Shown here one piece after another: positions 38,801 to 46,353 of a stretch of 64,000 nt of DNA (positions are counted from its first letter, which is position 1; the number at the start of each line of letters is the position of its first letter). The notes beneath the pieces were generated by a model. It did not search any database. It saw nothing but the letters and a program-made list of their open reading frames with translations, and was not told where the DNA came from. The DNA comes from Sipunculus nudus (lineage: Eukaryota; Annelida; Sipuncula; Golfingiida; Sipunculidae): NCBI GenBank assembly GCA_026874595.1, contig CM049316.1, positions 64,895,176-64,959,175 on the forward strand. The letters run 5' to 3'. The translations under genes and the position numbers were made by a program.

Positions 38801-41056
38801 GACCAACATTGGCATAAAATTTGGTGATGATAGCTACAGCCGTTTCTGAGATTTAAATTTTAATATGCTTTTTTGCACAGTTAACAAAGTTCCAAAAATC
38901 TCCGAACTGGAACCATTTGAACAAACTTGAGAAAGATTGTTCCAGGGATCATTTCTGTGTAATATTGGACAATTTGGTTGGACAGTTTCAGAGAAGAAGA
39001 TTTTTAAAGTTTCTTTTAGCTTTTTCCCTATAAAATCTAAGAAAATGCAGTTAGAAAAAAATTTAAACAAAATCCGATATAGTTTTTTGGATGACTGATT
39101 ATTTGCAAAAAATTTGGTGATGCTAGCTCCTGCCATTTTTGTGATAGCTATGGTTAACGTACAGACGACGCACGACAGACAACCCACGACGGACAACGCC
39201 GCACCATCGCATAAGCTCACAGGTTCGCTAAAAATATATATATATATAGTGATCAGAAATGTCAAGTTGCTTTGAATGAAAGCTAAATCCAAAATAATAC
39301 AGCTTCAAAACATGACATGTCGAGAGTGTCACATCTTTTTTACATAAACTGATATATATTTAATGATACCTCACACTTTGTAATATCCACAAGAGCATTT
39401 GATTTTTCACACTTTTGTTTTTTATATGTTTTCATAGTGTTGTTTATATTTATTTTGGACTTAAAAACATGCTAGCCATGATAATGTTTAAAACTGCCAG
39501 CCATGATAATATGACATACAGAATGAACCAAGCAGAGCCAACTGTTCTATATGGTAAAAGCTGTCAGAAGTTTCCAGCTTTGTTACAAAATTCTAAGTAT
39601 TTGCCAATATAGATAATTTTTTAGCGCTGTCCTGATACAATATTTTTATTTAATTTCAAATGATCTATTACCATATATATTAATAAAATAAGGCATGAGG
39701 AGACCCAATGATGTTTAGAGTATCTATAATGATCCACTAATATTTGATAAATCAACACATGCTCAAAACATTGTTCTGTGAAAAGATTATGACTGAACGA
39801 GCGCAGATATGAATTATTCAATGTGATAATGGATATACAATGTGTTGGTTACTTCAGGGTAATATCGTGAAAATAGAACCACTGCAAAACAATGAAACGC
39901 TGAAGAGCAGAAAATATTAGCCTCAAGGAAATGTGAAAGGAAACCACAGTATACAGAGCCACAGGCCACTGTCTTAATTTATCTAGAGGATGGAGCACAT
40001 ATAAATTGTAGATGTTGTACTTGTTCCGAGTACTTTTGACATGGCCTGTTGTTGGTGCGTGTCCAAGTGAGTAGCTGTGATTGTTTCAGCCACTGATGTG
40101 CATGTGTTACATCATCACTGCTGTGAGTGTCCTAATTACCTGACCACTGGTTGCACACACTATTGTTTCAGCCTGTACAGTCAGTACGAGGTGCATGTAT
40201 TCATATTTCAGCTGGGTGGGCCAGGAGGTTAACAGTGTCTACCATTTGTATGTGTTCCATCCACCAGATAAATGAAGGCAGCCGCCTGTGGCTCTCTGTA
40301 AACTACAGAACCACACCAGAATACAGAGCCATAACCAATTACAGAGCCACACCAAACTACAGAGCCACAACAGACTAGACAACTAAGCCACAACCAGGTC
40401 TCCTTCTTAAATCATCTTAATTTAAAAGCCCCTGAACTTAATAGAAGCCTGGAAATTTCAATTTAGGACTCTTTTCCTGTCATTTGAACTATACTCTATT
40501 TTTCCTTTAAACTTTAGAAAAGACTTCAACATGTATTCTTTCCAAATGTCAAAAGATAAATTTACAAGCCATAAAACATATTTATATCTTATACATGTAT
40601 GGTACTATAGTATACATTTGGATAACTGAATGGGTCAGTGGAGGTGACATTTTGTCACAAAATCCTGTAAGCTCCATGTCATAGTTAGCTTTAAATGACA
40701 TGACAAAAAATGAGCATGTCACCTCAAAATTTATCTTTGAAATGTGGAGTGAAAGAGGACCTCTTCTCAAGTCAAGTTTTTTTTATGCATGTACCAGTAT
40801 ATTCCTTGTAATGTATAATACAGATATTGTACAAGATTGCATACTAGTATGTTAACATCAGTACCTAAAGTAAATACAGGTAGTGCTATATGCTATTAGA
40901 AAACGTGCTAACTGGTAATATTTAATTACAATTCCCTTCATGAATATTAATTACTATAACAATGCCAATGGAACCCCCAAAATGGCAAAAATACAGTTTC
41001 TTACTTTCGCCTTTGACAATGCTGAAAGCAGCGACAGCCAACATGACACCTGCCAT
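7210..41056 (-). CDS. Eph: Eph-receptor-like protein without kinase domain (8 coding exons, 492 aa)
   Basis: Exons on the minus strand, in order: 41056-41005, 31377-31301, 28577-27932, 26800-26645, 10800-10629, 9495-9374, 8627-8505, 7340-7210. All junctions are GT/AG, phases agree throughout, and the sum is 1,479 nt (492 codons plus stop). Domains seen: signal peptide 1-17; ephrin ligand-binding domain about 19-200; Sushi/EGF-like cysteine-rich region about 205-310; one fibronectin III domain 311-408; acidic and His-rich linker 409-473; hydrophobic tail 475-492, then TAG. Eph receptors bind membrane ephrins in cell-cell guidance; normal ones continue with a second FN3, a transmembrane helix, a kinase and a SAM domain. 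None of these is found in the 7.2 kb downstream. The tail (GSTVSVLVACSAIYMIYY) could be a GPI-attachment signal or a short membrane anchor. Five N-glycosylation sequons lie in the first 130 or so residues. A kinase-bearing isoform using exons beyond the left edge remains possible. The family call is very secure; the natural C-terminus is less so. Confidence 0.88.
8505..8627 (-). CDS. Eph: Eph-like exon 7: acidic/His-rich linker in place of the second FN3
   Basis: A 123-nt exon, phase 1 to phase 1, acceptor GTTTCAG, donor GTATCT. In the phase set by exon 6 it encodes DGGDEDSGSHRGHSHSEWET, then RDRAAGHQHTIIKQPVEVET. No family resemblance is seen. It lies where a second FN3 domain would be expected. 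The longer open frame over this exon is in a different phase and is not used in the model. Confidence 0.75.
8660..9245. repeat. D-family dispersed repeat (GACCTCTGACCTCAT type)
   Basis: Contains repeated 'TGACCTC.GACCTCATCA' and 'TTCATCAAAATCCATCA' blocks and ends in ACAGACAAGGGACAGACAG then GGTATACCATAATA. Diverged copies lie at about 59690-60040 and 62200-62350. It sits between Eph-like exons 6 and 7 and carries a perfect DR1 at 8678-8690. Confidence 0.65.
9374..9495 (-). CDS. Eph: Eph-like exon 6: second half of fibronectin type III domain
   Basis: A 122-nt exon, phase 2 in and phase 1 out, acceptor CTTTTCAG, donor GTAAAT. It encodes LTISNLEPDSMYTILVWAQN, then AVSREAGDNTFRSILVTTLP. This is the FN3 'L.P...Y...V.A.N..S' strand pair seen in Eph receptors. 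It was too short to appear as a long ORF and was found by reading the minus strand. Confidence 0.92.
9975..10320. other. Compositionally distinct block, open on both strands
   Basis: About 300 bp markedly richer in G+C than the surrounding intron, with ORFs of about 100 codons on both strands. No family resemblance, no second copy in the window, and no convincing exon boundaries. It may be a transposon fragment or a captured sequence. Confidence 0.4.
10629..10800 (-). CDS. Eph: Eph-like exon 5: first half of fibronectin type III domain
   Basis: A 172-nt exon, phase 1 in and phase 2 out, acceptor TTTGACAG, donor GTATAA. It encodes PPSAVEDLKVSDLGKTSLTL, then TWSEPLTLGGRTDLTYTAEC, the typical start of the first Eph FN3 domain (PPSA, W..P...GGR.DL.Y...C). 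The open frame runs past the donor into intron. The splice is supported because exon 6 completes the FN3 domain in frame. Confidence 0.93.
10862..11092. repeat. V-family repeat, left part (interrupted by element C1)
   Basis: Holds GGTGGCGCCACC (10972-10983) and 'CAGCCTGAAATTTTGCAT' blocks typical of the V family. It breaks off where element C1 begins and resumes at about 17011 with ACTGGTGGCGCCACCTGC, the expected continuation. Confidence 0.75.
13304..16510 (+). mobile_element. A-family GGGACCC element (copy A), 3.2 kb, nested in C1
   Basis: Starts ACAAGGGACCCATGGGTCAC and ends with a (GGAC)n tract, a hairpin region and a diverged terminus (GTCAGAGGGGCTAAAAA). It is collinear with copy B (32292-35547) over its whole length, including poly-G and an internal 65-bp duplication at about 14280-14410. 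Interior ORFs (for example 15371-15787) are not conserved in length between copies, so it is probably non-coding. Confidence 0.85.
16404..16462 (+). repeat. (GGAC)n-type short tandem repeat
   Basis: Runs of GGACGGACGGAC with variants, just inside the 3' terminus of copy A. Equivalent tracts lie at 31167-31215 and 35424-35496, and inverted at 46905-46922, always at the same place in the element. Confidence 0.85.
17011..18180. repeat. V-family repeat, right part, partly tandem with about 280-bp period
   Basis: The motif CAGGTGGCGCCACCTAC or a close variant recurs at about 17162, 17287, 17571, 17848 and 18110. Between them lie 'CATCCAAGCT.ATATCT.GGAACCGTTTGACC' and 'AAAATTTTGCATGTGTATAG' type blocks. 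Spacing in the right half is 262-284 bp. Perfect GGTGGCGCCACC palindromes lie at 17016, 17164 and 17979. Confidence 0.75.
21247..22467 (+). mobile_element. Tigger/pogo-type element, internally deleted, 1,221 bp
   Basis: Flanked by TA on both sides. Ends CAGTGGAACCCCGCCTTGCG and, reversed, CAGTGGAACCCCACAATTAC. Inside are 'GCGACCACCCCACAATT' type subterminal repeats. It retains the start of a transposase-like ORF at 21971-22162. It is more G+C-rich than its surroundings, suggesting a younger insertion. Confidence 0.88.
21971..22162 (+). pseudogene. Truncated N-terminus of a Tigger/CENP-B-like transposase
   Basis: 63 codons beginning MPLKELSLKDKVALIKAATP, resembling the N-terminal helix-turn-helix of pogo/Tigger transposases and CENP-B (L-x-x-K-x-x-L/I-I). 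No DDE catalytic domain follows within the element, so it cannot encode an active transposase. Confidence 0.6.
25653..26644. other. Intron sequence with an old repeat containing CGCGAA blocks
   Basis: 25840-26310 contains 'GATCGCGAAAATTGATCC' and 'CTCGCGAATATAAAGC' blocks, diverged from text at 39840-39955 ('ATATCGTGAAAATAGAACC', 'AAACCACAGTATA'). Probably an old dispersed repeat. No coding signal. Confidence 0.45.
26645..26800 (-). CDS. Eph: Eph-like exon 4: EGF-like/GCC2-GCC3 cysteine-rich module
   Basis: A 156-nt exon, phase 1 to phase 1, acceptor AAACAG, donor GTAAGT. It encodes CQPGTFKADVGNHGCSAC, then PEHSHSFLSGDIWCQC and YYRASSDLPSAPCT. The cysteine spacing is that of the Eph module with CxxGTF...C..C...C.C....YR, ending in PCT. 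The frame joins cleanly to exon 3 (split Ala) and exon 5 (split Gln before PPSA). Confidence 0.95.
27585..27918 (-). mobile_element. tRNA-derived SINE next to Eph-like exon 3
   Basis: On the minus strand the head reads GTGGCTCGGTGGTAGAGCAC then AGGACTC, an A-box-like start; the B box is degraded. The body (CCGAGGCGGTGAGATTTT, CCTGCAGGTGCAGTAG, CCAGGCCTGG) matches 49846-50195. Its head begins 12 bp after the exon-3 donor. Confidence 0.78.
27932..28577 (-). CDS. Eph: Eph-like exon 3: ephrin ligand-binding and Sushi-like region
   Basis: A 646-nt exon, phase 0 in and phase 1 out, acceptor TTCTTTCAG, donor GTAAGT. It reads as the bulk of an Eph ligand-binding domain: RTISVCDV, then WIRSPFIPR, VDIRFTMRHC, FRLYYLGSD, GVYFSFR and FEVHFLQCP. 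It then passes into the cysteine-rich linker with NGDWVTPEGGCSCMKGYE. Sequons NTT, NLT, NDS and NET are present. The open frame continues past the donor into a tRNA-derived SINE, so the uninterrupted ORF overstates the exon. Confidence 0.96.
28578..29052. other. Intron 2 sequence of Eph-like gene; nothing recognised
   Basis: AT-rich sequence between the exon-3 acceptor and element F. No repeats or coding signal were identified. Confidence 0.4.
29053..31270 (+). mobile_element. A-family GGGACCC element (copy F), about 2.2 kb
   Basis: Starts ACAAGGGACCTATGGGTCAC. Ends with (GGAC)n at about 31167-31215, then TATAGCTCAGATGACTTATA, GTCAGCTGAGC and TAAAAA. Split by a MITE at 30219-30527. Its terminus lies about 31 bp from Eph-like exon 2. 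Confidence 0.82.
30219..30527. mobile_element. MITE with AAGGTATGGTTCTCAGGCAC inverted ends, nested in copy F
   Basis: Left end AAGGTATGGTTCTCAGGCAC; right end reversed AAGGTATGGTTTTCAGGCAC. About 309 bp, non-coding. The adjacent sequence on both sides belongs to copy F, so the MITE is the later insertion. Confidence 0.82.
31301..31377 (-). CDS. Eph: Eph-like exon 2: N-terminus of ephrin-binding domain
   Basis: A 77-nt exon with acceptor TTTTACAG and donor GTAACT, phase 1 in and phase 0 out. It encodes VVLYDSIEKSSLSDWANY and then STAHKEK, matching the opening strand of the Eph ligand-binding domain (V-x-L-x-D-S). A transposable element ends only about 31 bp beyond the donor. Confidence 0.88.
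32292..35547 (+). mobile_element. A-family GGGACCC element (copy B), 3.26 kb, intact ends
   Basis: Starts ACAAGGGACCCATGGGTCAC and ends CTAAAAA. The 3' terminus folds as a hairpin: AGCTCAGATGACT (35513-35525) against AGTCAGCTGAGCT (35529-35541), 12 of 13 pairs. Collinear and highly similar to copy A. No target duplication is evident: flanks are AATTATTTA on the left and TTTATATC on the right. No transposase ORF. Confidence 0.87.
35766..35825. repeat. (TA)n microsatellite
   Basis: About 60 bp of almost pure TA. Similar tracts lie at 46008-46050 and 54319-54400. Confidence 0.95.
36361..36690. repeat. Tandem repeat, about 126-bp unit, 2.3 copies
   Basis: GGCACCACCAGTCTT or a variant begins units at 36362, 36488 and 36615. 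Each unit also holds 'CTGATATATCAAA' and 'AAATAAGCAGG.ACA'. The GGCACCACC text recalls the core of the V and E families. Confidence 0.75.
36785..36968. repeat. Tandem repeat, 32-bp unit
   Basis: The text AGTGAACTCTTGACCTGTAC followed by CTGGCT recurs at about 36792, 36824 and 36856, and again at 36936 after an interruption. Three units are contiguous with a 32-bp period. Confidence 0.75.
37490..39235 (+). repeat. E-family element, split by a 699-bp insertion
   Basis: Contains repeated 'CAGCTTCCCATAACT.AGCCAAAA' and 'CCATTTGAACAAACTT' blocks (about 180 bp apart) and the GGTGGCGCCACCAATACC block. Ends in CATAAGCTCACAGGTTCGCT then AAAAA. Interrupted at 38056-38754. Parallel to 1-650. Confidence 0.72.
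38056..38754. mobile_element. 699-bp insertion with 9-bp target duplication GATGCAGGT
   Basis: GATGCAGGT stands at 38047-38055 and again at 38755-38763; the copy at 1-650 has it once in the same context. The insert is visibly richer in G+C than its surroundings. It starts with a hairpin: ACAGCGCTTTAC (38067-38078) pairs with GTAAGGCGCTGT (38101-38112), 11 of 12. No terminal inverted repeat joins its two ends. ORFs of 60-77 codons on both strands have no resemblance to anything I know. Identity unassigned. Confidence 0.78.
39236..41004. other. Intron 1 of Eph-like gene, right part
   Basis: Mostly AT-rich. At 40296-40378 a text ACTACAGAGCCACA(AC)CA recurs about every 20 bp. At 39840-39955 is an old repeat related to 26200-26310. 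No coding signal. Confidence 0.45.
41005..41056 (-). CDS. Eph: Eph-like exon 1: start codon and signal peptide
   Basis: The ATG at 41056 sits in a strong context (GCGGCCATGG). It opens MAGVMLAVAAFSIVKGE, a short signal peptide with a hydrophobic core, and the exon ends in phase 1 at a GTAAGA donor. The leftover A joins GA of exon 2 to make Arg, followed at once by VVLYDS, the usual start of a mature Eph ectodomain. The phase match and this join decide the start. A longer minus-strand ORF crosses the same place in another frame and has no family resemblance. Confidence 0.82.
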
Positions 41057-41745
41057 GGCCGCAATGGTTATATTTTTGAGGGGTATTTTGTGTCAAAGCC
41101 ACGTTTGAGCCATTTTCGCACGCAAGAAAACCATTATCTGCCAAAATTACGCACGGTTGCACACGACTGATTGACAGATAACTGGATTTGTATACACAGA
41201 CGGGCGTAATTTTTAGTCGTTTCAAGAAATATTCTCCACTCATCAGTTCATTACATTGCATGATAGTTTTGTTGTAAATTTTATAAATTAATAATATTGA
41301 AAATGGTATGGATTCTTCAAATAAACAATATCTTTCAGACTTTAACAACTTGCAACCACTTAAAGTTCATTAAGAGTATTTATTTACGGGAAATATTTCT
41401 AATATATATAACTCATGATTTTAATATGCCTGGAGATGATACATGTGTACAAGCGGTTCGTTCATTAGCGCAACATAAAAGTACAAGCGATACAGACAAA
41501 CTAGGTCTATGCTGTAATTTTGATTCATACTTAAAATTCAGAACCTGACAATTCTTTTCAGGTATAACCAGCTCGTTTTGTTAAGAGAGTTTGGTGGATA
41601 TTTAGATTGTTATTTTTAACTTCTTTTATTATCGCCCGAGAATTTTGCCACTGGTGCGGTCCACATTCTAATAATATCTTCACTTTGAAAGTAAACTGTG
41701 CATGGACATCGTTTGAGGTATCATTGGGAAGCCCATTAGTAGACA
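41057..41745. promoter_or_regulatory. Head-to-head intergenic region between Eph-like gene and EXOSC4
   Basis: The two start codons are 689 bp apart on opposite strands, so both promoters must lie here or in 5' UTR introns not recognised. The region is mixed AT-rich sequence. I see no clear TATA box at the right spacing on either side, nor a CpG-island-like block. A shared or bidirectional promoter is an inference from geometry only. Confidence 0.55.
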
Positions 41746-41916
41746 ATGTCTGGTCTTGAACTATTAACGGATCAAGGATTTCGGATCGACGGGCGCAGGG
41801 TGGATGAGCTGAGACGAATCCAAGGAAGGATGGGGGTGTTTACACAGGCAGATGGATCGGCTTATCTCGAGCAGGGCAACACCAAAGTGCTGGCTACGGT
41901 GTACGGACCACATGAG
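41746..41916 (+). CDS. EXOSC4: EXOSC4 exon 1
   Basis: Encodes residues 1-57, from MSGLELLTDQGFRIDGRR to TVYGPHE. The donor GTGAAT follows CATGAG, phase 0. The open frame reads a further 17 codons into the intron, which do not match the family. Confidence 0.97.
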
Positions 41917-44900
41917 GTGAATACAGCCTTGCAGGATCACAGCTGTACACTAAAAGAATCACTGCAGTGATGGGGATATCGGGTGGGGGGGGGGGGGGTA
42001 ATTTGTTTTGAAACCTTTTGTTTTATAAACAGCCATTATCTCCATATTCTGATCATTAAAACAAAATTTATACTTTAAGTAAAATTAAGATTTTACATCA
42101 CATGAAGTTTTGGATTCATAAAATAATGAATACAGGCCTCAATTTTATGCATTCCCGAGGCAGGTTCACGGAGGGAATGCTGTATTTTTCATTGAATTCC
42201 TGATCGGGAATGCTAGCCTATTATAAAAAAATTTGTTTATTTTAAAGGTGATTTATAATATGAAATAAATCTACATAAAGAAAGGAAGTAAAAAGAAACA
42301 CTACCAAAAATAGACGGTATATGCGGTTGATTTAATTTTATGCGTCTCCTGATCAGTTGTGTCCGGTATAGGGACGATTTGTCAGAATCTGACCTGCTCC
42401 TAATACCGTCATGATCGTTTCAGAACTTGCAGTTCTCTCAATAACAAACATCTAATTCGTGAAGATAGTGCACTAGACATCGTATTGATAGTATGAATGT
42501 CGAGCATTATAAAGTGACAGCGTCGAGCTTTCACTTTATTTGTAATCAAATGATAACGATTGCTAATTGCTCAATGTTTTTTTCCGCGATTTGCCTATTT
42601 TTATAAATATTTGTGCATAATTATATGTCAGATTTCATTGATCTTGGGCTGATGCCCGCATGCTGTTTTGCCCAAGTGACAAAATTGGGGAGTGGTTTAC
42701 GGGTAGTTTTTTCCCCTCCAACGTATGAGAATGTATCGGTCGTTCCACGAATATATAGGCACAATCAGACTAATTTTAAAGGCTCAAATTAAACTATCGG
42801 CCTCGTCTGGAATACCTTTCATTATGGAAATTAAGAAAATCTTCCATCAATACTACTACAGCTGTTTTTTCCATGCAAATATTGTGAACGGAAATAAACA
42901 AAACTTGTCCGAACGTACCCATTAAAGTTTCTGCACTTGTGTTTCTCTGGGCCCACTTGTGTCATAATGCGGCATTTGACTTTGGCGGGAACATTCATTT
43001 TGATCCCGGGTACAATACATTAATGCTAATATTTACCCGTTGTACCCTTTCCATCTCATTTACATGTATTTGTATAGTATTTGATTAGAGACATCCAGTA
43101 CCGAGGCCAAATACAAATGCTAATACAAATATTATAATTTTACACAAAACAAATGCAAATACAAATACACAATGAAGCTGTATTTAAATACAAATATGTA
43201 TTTGACCCCAACCCTGCAAGAATCGCATTTCACCGAATACCATTTGTATTACAACATTATTTTATGGTGAACTCTGTTAAGCATGCTGCATCAGATGATC
43301 ATTTATCTTTTGCTTCAGGAAGTCCTTAAGATATACCTTGTTGCTCTTTTTCTATATTTATATTTCTATATTAAATTTACAAGATAAATGTTTTAGTGTC
43401 ATCTAATTAGTCAGAGGGATATTGCATATTCTTTTTTTCAGCTTAAAACATTCTATATTTAAACATATAGTTTCTGAGGGAATGTGATAGGTCTGGTGGG
43501 AATGCCAGAAAAATTGTTGCATTCCCGCGAGGGAATGTAACAAAATTTGATTATTTCGACCCCTGGAATACACCAAGTTTAGTGTCATTGTAATCCTAAT
43601 TCCGAGTTCAACATTAACTTTCTACACTTCAGACAGACTCAAGGTCAAATAAATTTAAGGAAATTCTGGGATAAACTTGACTGAATCAAAAGGGGACACT
43701 TAAAAAATAATGGCAAGTATAATTAGTTTTGCAAATATATTTTAGTATTTGGTCTTCTGATACAAATCTTAGTAAAAGGGCCTTATCTTTAGGTAATTCC
43801 TGTTTTATAGTGAAAAGATTTCTTATGAAAATTTTGATATTTCTGGTTTTGATATTTCTGTTGTTGATTATAAATTTAATGTTTTCAAATTGCAAATTAA
43901 TTTTATATTTCCGCACTGGTACAGTAGACAGAAAAGGAATATAATTATAGAATTTAATTTTACTTTCAGGCAACTGGCAGCAAAAACAAGGCCCATGACA
44001 AAGTTGTTGTGAATTGCCAGTTCAGCATGGCAACATTTAGTACTGGAGAAAGAAAGAAGAGGCCACGAGGAGATCGCAAATCCATCGAAATGACTCAGCA
44101 TTTGAAGCAGACTTTTGAGGCGGCCATAATGACACATCTATATCCTAGGTCACAGATTGACATTTATGTTGAGGTACAGCCAGTCTTCAGAAGTCTCAGC
44201 CATTATTACCTTTTTCATACATTATATGTTTAAACCAGTTACCATTTTAAAGCTGGGAAACCCGTGTGAGATTTTTTAAATTATAATTGATAATTTACTT
44301 ATGTACTTTGTAATTTTTTTTTTATGTATACAGTCATTCTATGGTTTAAACCTATAGCAGTATGAGCTAGAACTGTAAATACCATATATTTTCACTTATT
44401 TTCTTAGGGTTTATTTAAGTGAACCCATTATAACAAGGAAAAGTACTGTATTCAAAGTAACCAGTGCCCTGGGCACTCTCAAAATTGATTTTTATCCAAA
44501 TTTTTTGTATCCAAAAAAGCCCCCCCCCCCCCTCTTCTTCTCAGTTCTATTTGTGTCACATCTTATGAGCCCCTGATCCAGGAGTCTTTACTGACCATGT
44601 AAAACAGCAGGTAACTTAATGTACATTGTTTGAACTGGTGCTCCAAAAGAGAATTTTTTTTTCCTGTGCATTCAATAGAATCTGTGAAATTAATGCTGAT
44701 GTCACTTTAAAAAAATGACAAAGAAAATTCTATTTCCCCTCATTGAACTTGACACATATAGGCCTGCTTCTATTTTAGCATTCCGATTGTTCAGAGTTTA
44801 TTTGCACATTAATCTAGCTGCTGATTTTATTTGCATAAAGTCTGCCTGCAGGATTGGTGCAGAGATGCCACCCAGGAAACAGGATGCTAATCAGAAACCA

Positions 44901-45767
44901 CTAAAAGGACATGCCCTACATAATCAATTTTATTGATAAAAATTTAAGATGAGAAAGATTGTCTTCAAACATTTTGAGCTTATTTATATATTTTCAATTA
45001 GAACATGATATTTAAATTTATATTCACTGACCACCTGTTGACTTAAAGGTGACACATATTATCTGTCATTTCCAAAGTGGTTATGCACCTTGATATATCC
45101 AGGGGGTATCGCAGTTTAGATTTACCAGCCATTTACACACATATGACTGTCCAAAAGTTGAAATACTGATATTTTTGTAAATATTGTTCATGAGACACTC
45201 ATTTTCTTCGATGTAATGTATAGAAGTACACAATATTTGTCTTGCATTCATATAATTAGAATTTGATTATCACCAAAAGGCAGGGCCACTTCCTCTTAGT
45301 TTTCCAAATTTCCAAATATATAAAAAATAAATATTTGTATTTGCTAAAATTTTACTATTTTCAGCTGAGCACCATGACCATGGGTCCCTTGTTTATTGTA
45401 GGTCCTTCAGTCAGATGGTGGAAACTACTGTGCCAGTGTGAATGCTGCGACTCTGGCTGTTATCGATGCTGGCATCCCAATAAAGGATTACGTTTGTGCC
45501 TGCTCAGCCAGCTTCATCAAAGAGTTGCCCATCGTAGACGTGAATTACATCGAGGAGTCTTCAGGTTGCCCAGAGTTAATTGTGGCTTGTTTACCGAAAT
45601 CTGACCAGATAGTGTTCCTGGAAATGAACGCCAGACTGCACGAGGATAACCTGAGTAAAGTTTTAGACATGGGGACCAAAGGATGTAAAGATGTTTATGG
45701 TATTTTGGACAGAATTGTAAGGGATCACGTGACTGATGTTGCAACCACTATGGGTTGGGAAACGTGA
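41746..45767 (+). CDS. EXOSC4: Exosome complex component RRP41 (EXOSC4), complete, 3 exons
   Basis: Exons 41746-41916, 43970-44173 and 45402-45767 join in phase 0 to give 246 codons plus... a stop at 45765-45767, 246 residues in all; human EXOSC4 has 245. It is an RNase PH-fold subunit of the nine-subunit exosome ring (with EXOSC9 and others), acting in nuclear and cytoplasmic 3'-5' RNA processing and decay. Family signatures seen: LLTDQGFRIDGRR at the N-terminus, then GRMGVFTQADGSAYLEQGNT, VYGPHE, NCQFSMATFSTGERKKRPRG, TFEAAIMTHLYPRSQIDIYV, VNAATLAVIDAGIPIKDYVC and FLEMNARLHEDNL. In animals the ring subunits are not catalytic; activity comes from associated DIS3 and EXOSC10 (known of the family). 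It lies head-to-head with the Eph-like gene and convergent with the minus-strand gene at 52.6-62.6 kb. Introns 1 and 2 carry transposon remnants. Confidence 0.97.
42133..43565. mobile_element. hAT-type element remnant in EXOSC4 intron 1 (tentative)
   Basis: Left end CAGGCCTCAATTTTATGCAT then TCCCGAGG; right end reversed CAGGGGTCGAAATAATC followed farther in by CATTCCCTCGCGGG. Flanked by GAATA on both sides. Imperfect ends, no transposase recognised. A second possible element with ATTTGTATTTG ends is nested around 43090-43210. Confidence 0.45.
43970..44173 (+). CDS. EXOSC4: EXOSC4 exon 2
   Basis: A 204-nt exon, phase 0 at both ends, acceptor TACTTTCAG, donor GTACAG. Encodes residues 58-125, from ATGSKNKAHDKVVVNCQF to SQIDIYVE. 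It includes the conserved TFSTGERKKRPRGDRKS stretch. Confidence 0.97.
45275..45392 (-). mobile_element. GGGACCC-type terminus next to EXOSC4 exon 3
   Basis: On the minus strand the end reads ACAAGGGACCCATGGTCATG then GTGCTCAGCTGA. The inner text (TTTGCTAAAATTTTAC) matches the copy at 58262-58345. It probably extends leftwards to about 45100. Its last base is about 10 bp from the EXOSC4 exon-3 acceptor. Confidence 0.75.
45402..45767 (+). CDS. EXOSC4: EXOSC4 exon 3 with stop
   Basis: Begins after TTTATTGTAG and encodes residues 126-246, from VLQSDGGNYCASVNAATLAV to VATTMGWET, then TGA. The acceptor is about 10 bp from the end of a GGGACCC-type repeat, which forms most of the upstream pyrimidine tract. 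Confidence 0.97.
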   Translation, partial: VLQSDGGNYCASVNAATLAVIDAGIPIKDYVCACSASFIKELPIVDVNYIEESSGCPELIVACLPKSDQIVFLEMNARLHEDNLSKVLDMGTKGCKDVYGILDRIVRDHVTDVATTMGWET

Positions 45768-45837
45768 TTTCTACCTCCATCATGTCCTGTCTCAAACTTT
45801 AATTCAAGCACATTGTAAATATGTATTTTCTGAACAA

Positions 45838-45843
45838 AATAAA
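45838..45843 (+). terminator. EXOSC4 polyadenylation signal AATAAA
   Basis: A canonical AATAAA 71 nt after the EXOSC4 stop codon, in a short AT-rich 3' UTR. Spacing is ordinary for a compact 3' end. Confidence 0.75.
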
Positions 45844-45927
45844 GGTTCTTCAGAAATATAATTACTGTAGCATGGTTAAAATATACCCATATTCCAACTT
45901 TTTTCAGACAGTCTAACAACACCAAAC

Positions 45928-45997
45928 AAGGGCGCAGCCAGAATTTACCGAATGGGGTGCCGCAGCCGCTCTGGGGGTTGAGCAGCAAGGAGTACAT

Positions 45998-46031
<34 letters not shown>

Positions 46032-46353
46032 ACATATATATATATATATATTCCATATCTTTGTAACATTTTAAAATTCAAACAAGTGAAAAAGTTCACA
46101 TATAAATCATTTGAGAAACAAGGTCCCGGGGATAGATCACTTTCCATGTATGAATTAATACCTGGAGATGAAAGTATAAATAGAGTAATGAAAATAAATG
46201 TAAACATGATTGATTTTCCTGTTTTTCATATTAATTTTCCTACTTAATTTTCTTAGCGGCAGATTCTGGAAAGTTATTCCGCAATATTACATAGAAAGGC
46301 TGTTAGGGGAGGGTTGTGGGGCCATGCTGCACCCCCCTAGCTATGCCCCTGCC
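45928..46353. mobile_element. MITE with AGGGGCATAGCTAGG-type ends
   Basis: Left end AGGGCGCAGCCAGAATTTAC; right end reversed AGGGGCATAGCTAGGGGGGT. Contains a (TA)n/(CATA)n tract. Related to the ends of the element at 53413-54510. Confidence 0.55.

Noticed and set aside
41001-41348. 115-codon minus-strand ORF as the Eph-like first exon
   Set aside because: It is in a different frame from the signal peptide and does not splice in phase to exon 2.
45725-46207. 160-codon minus-strand ORF
   Set aside because: It overlaps the EXOSC4 3' end and reads through a (TA)n tract giving IYIYIY; no independent support.
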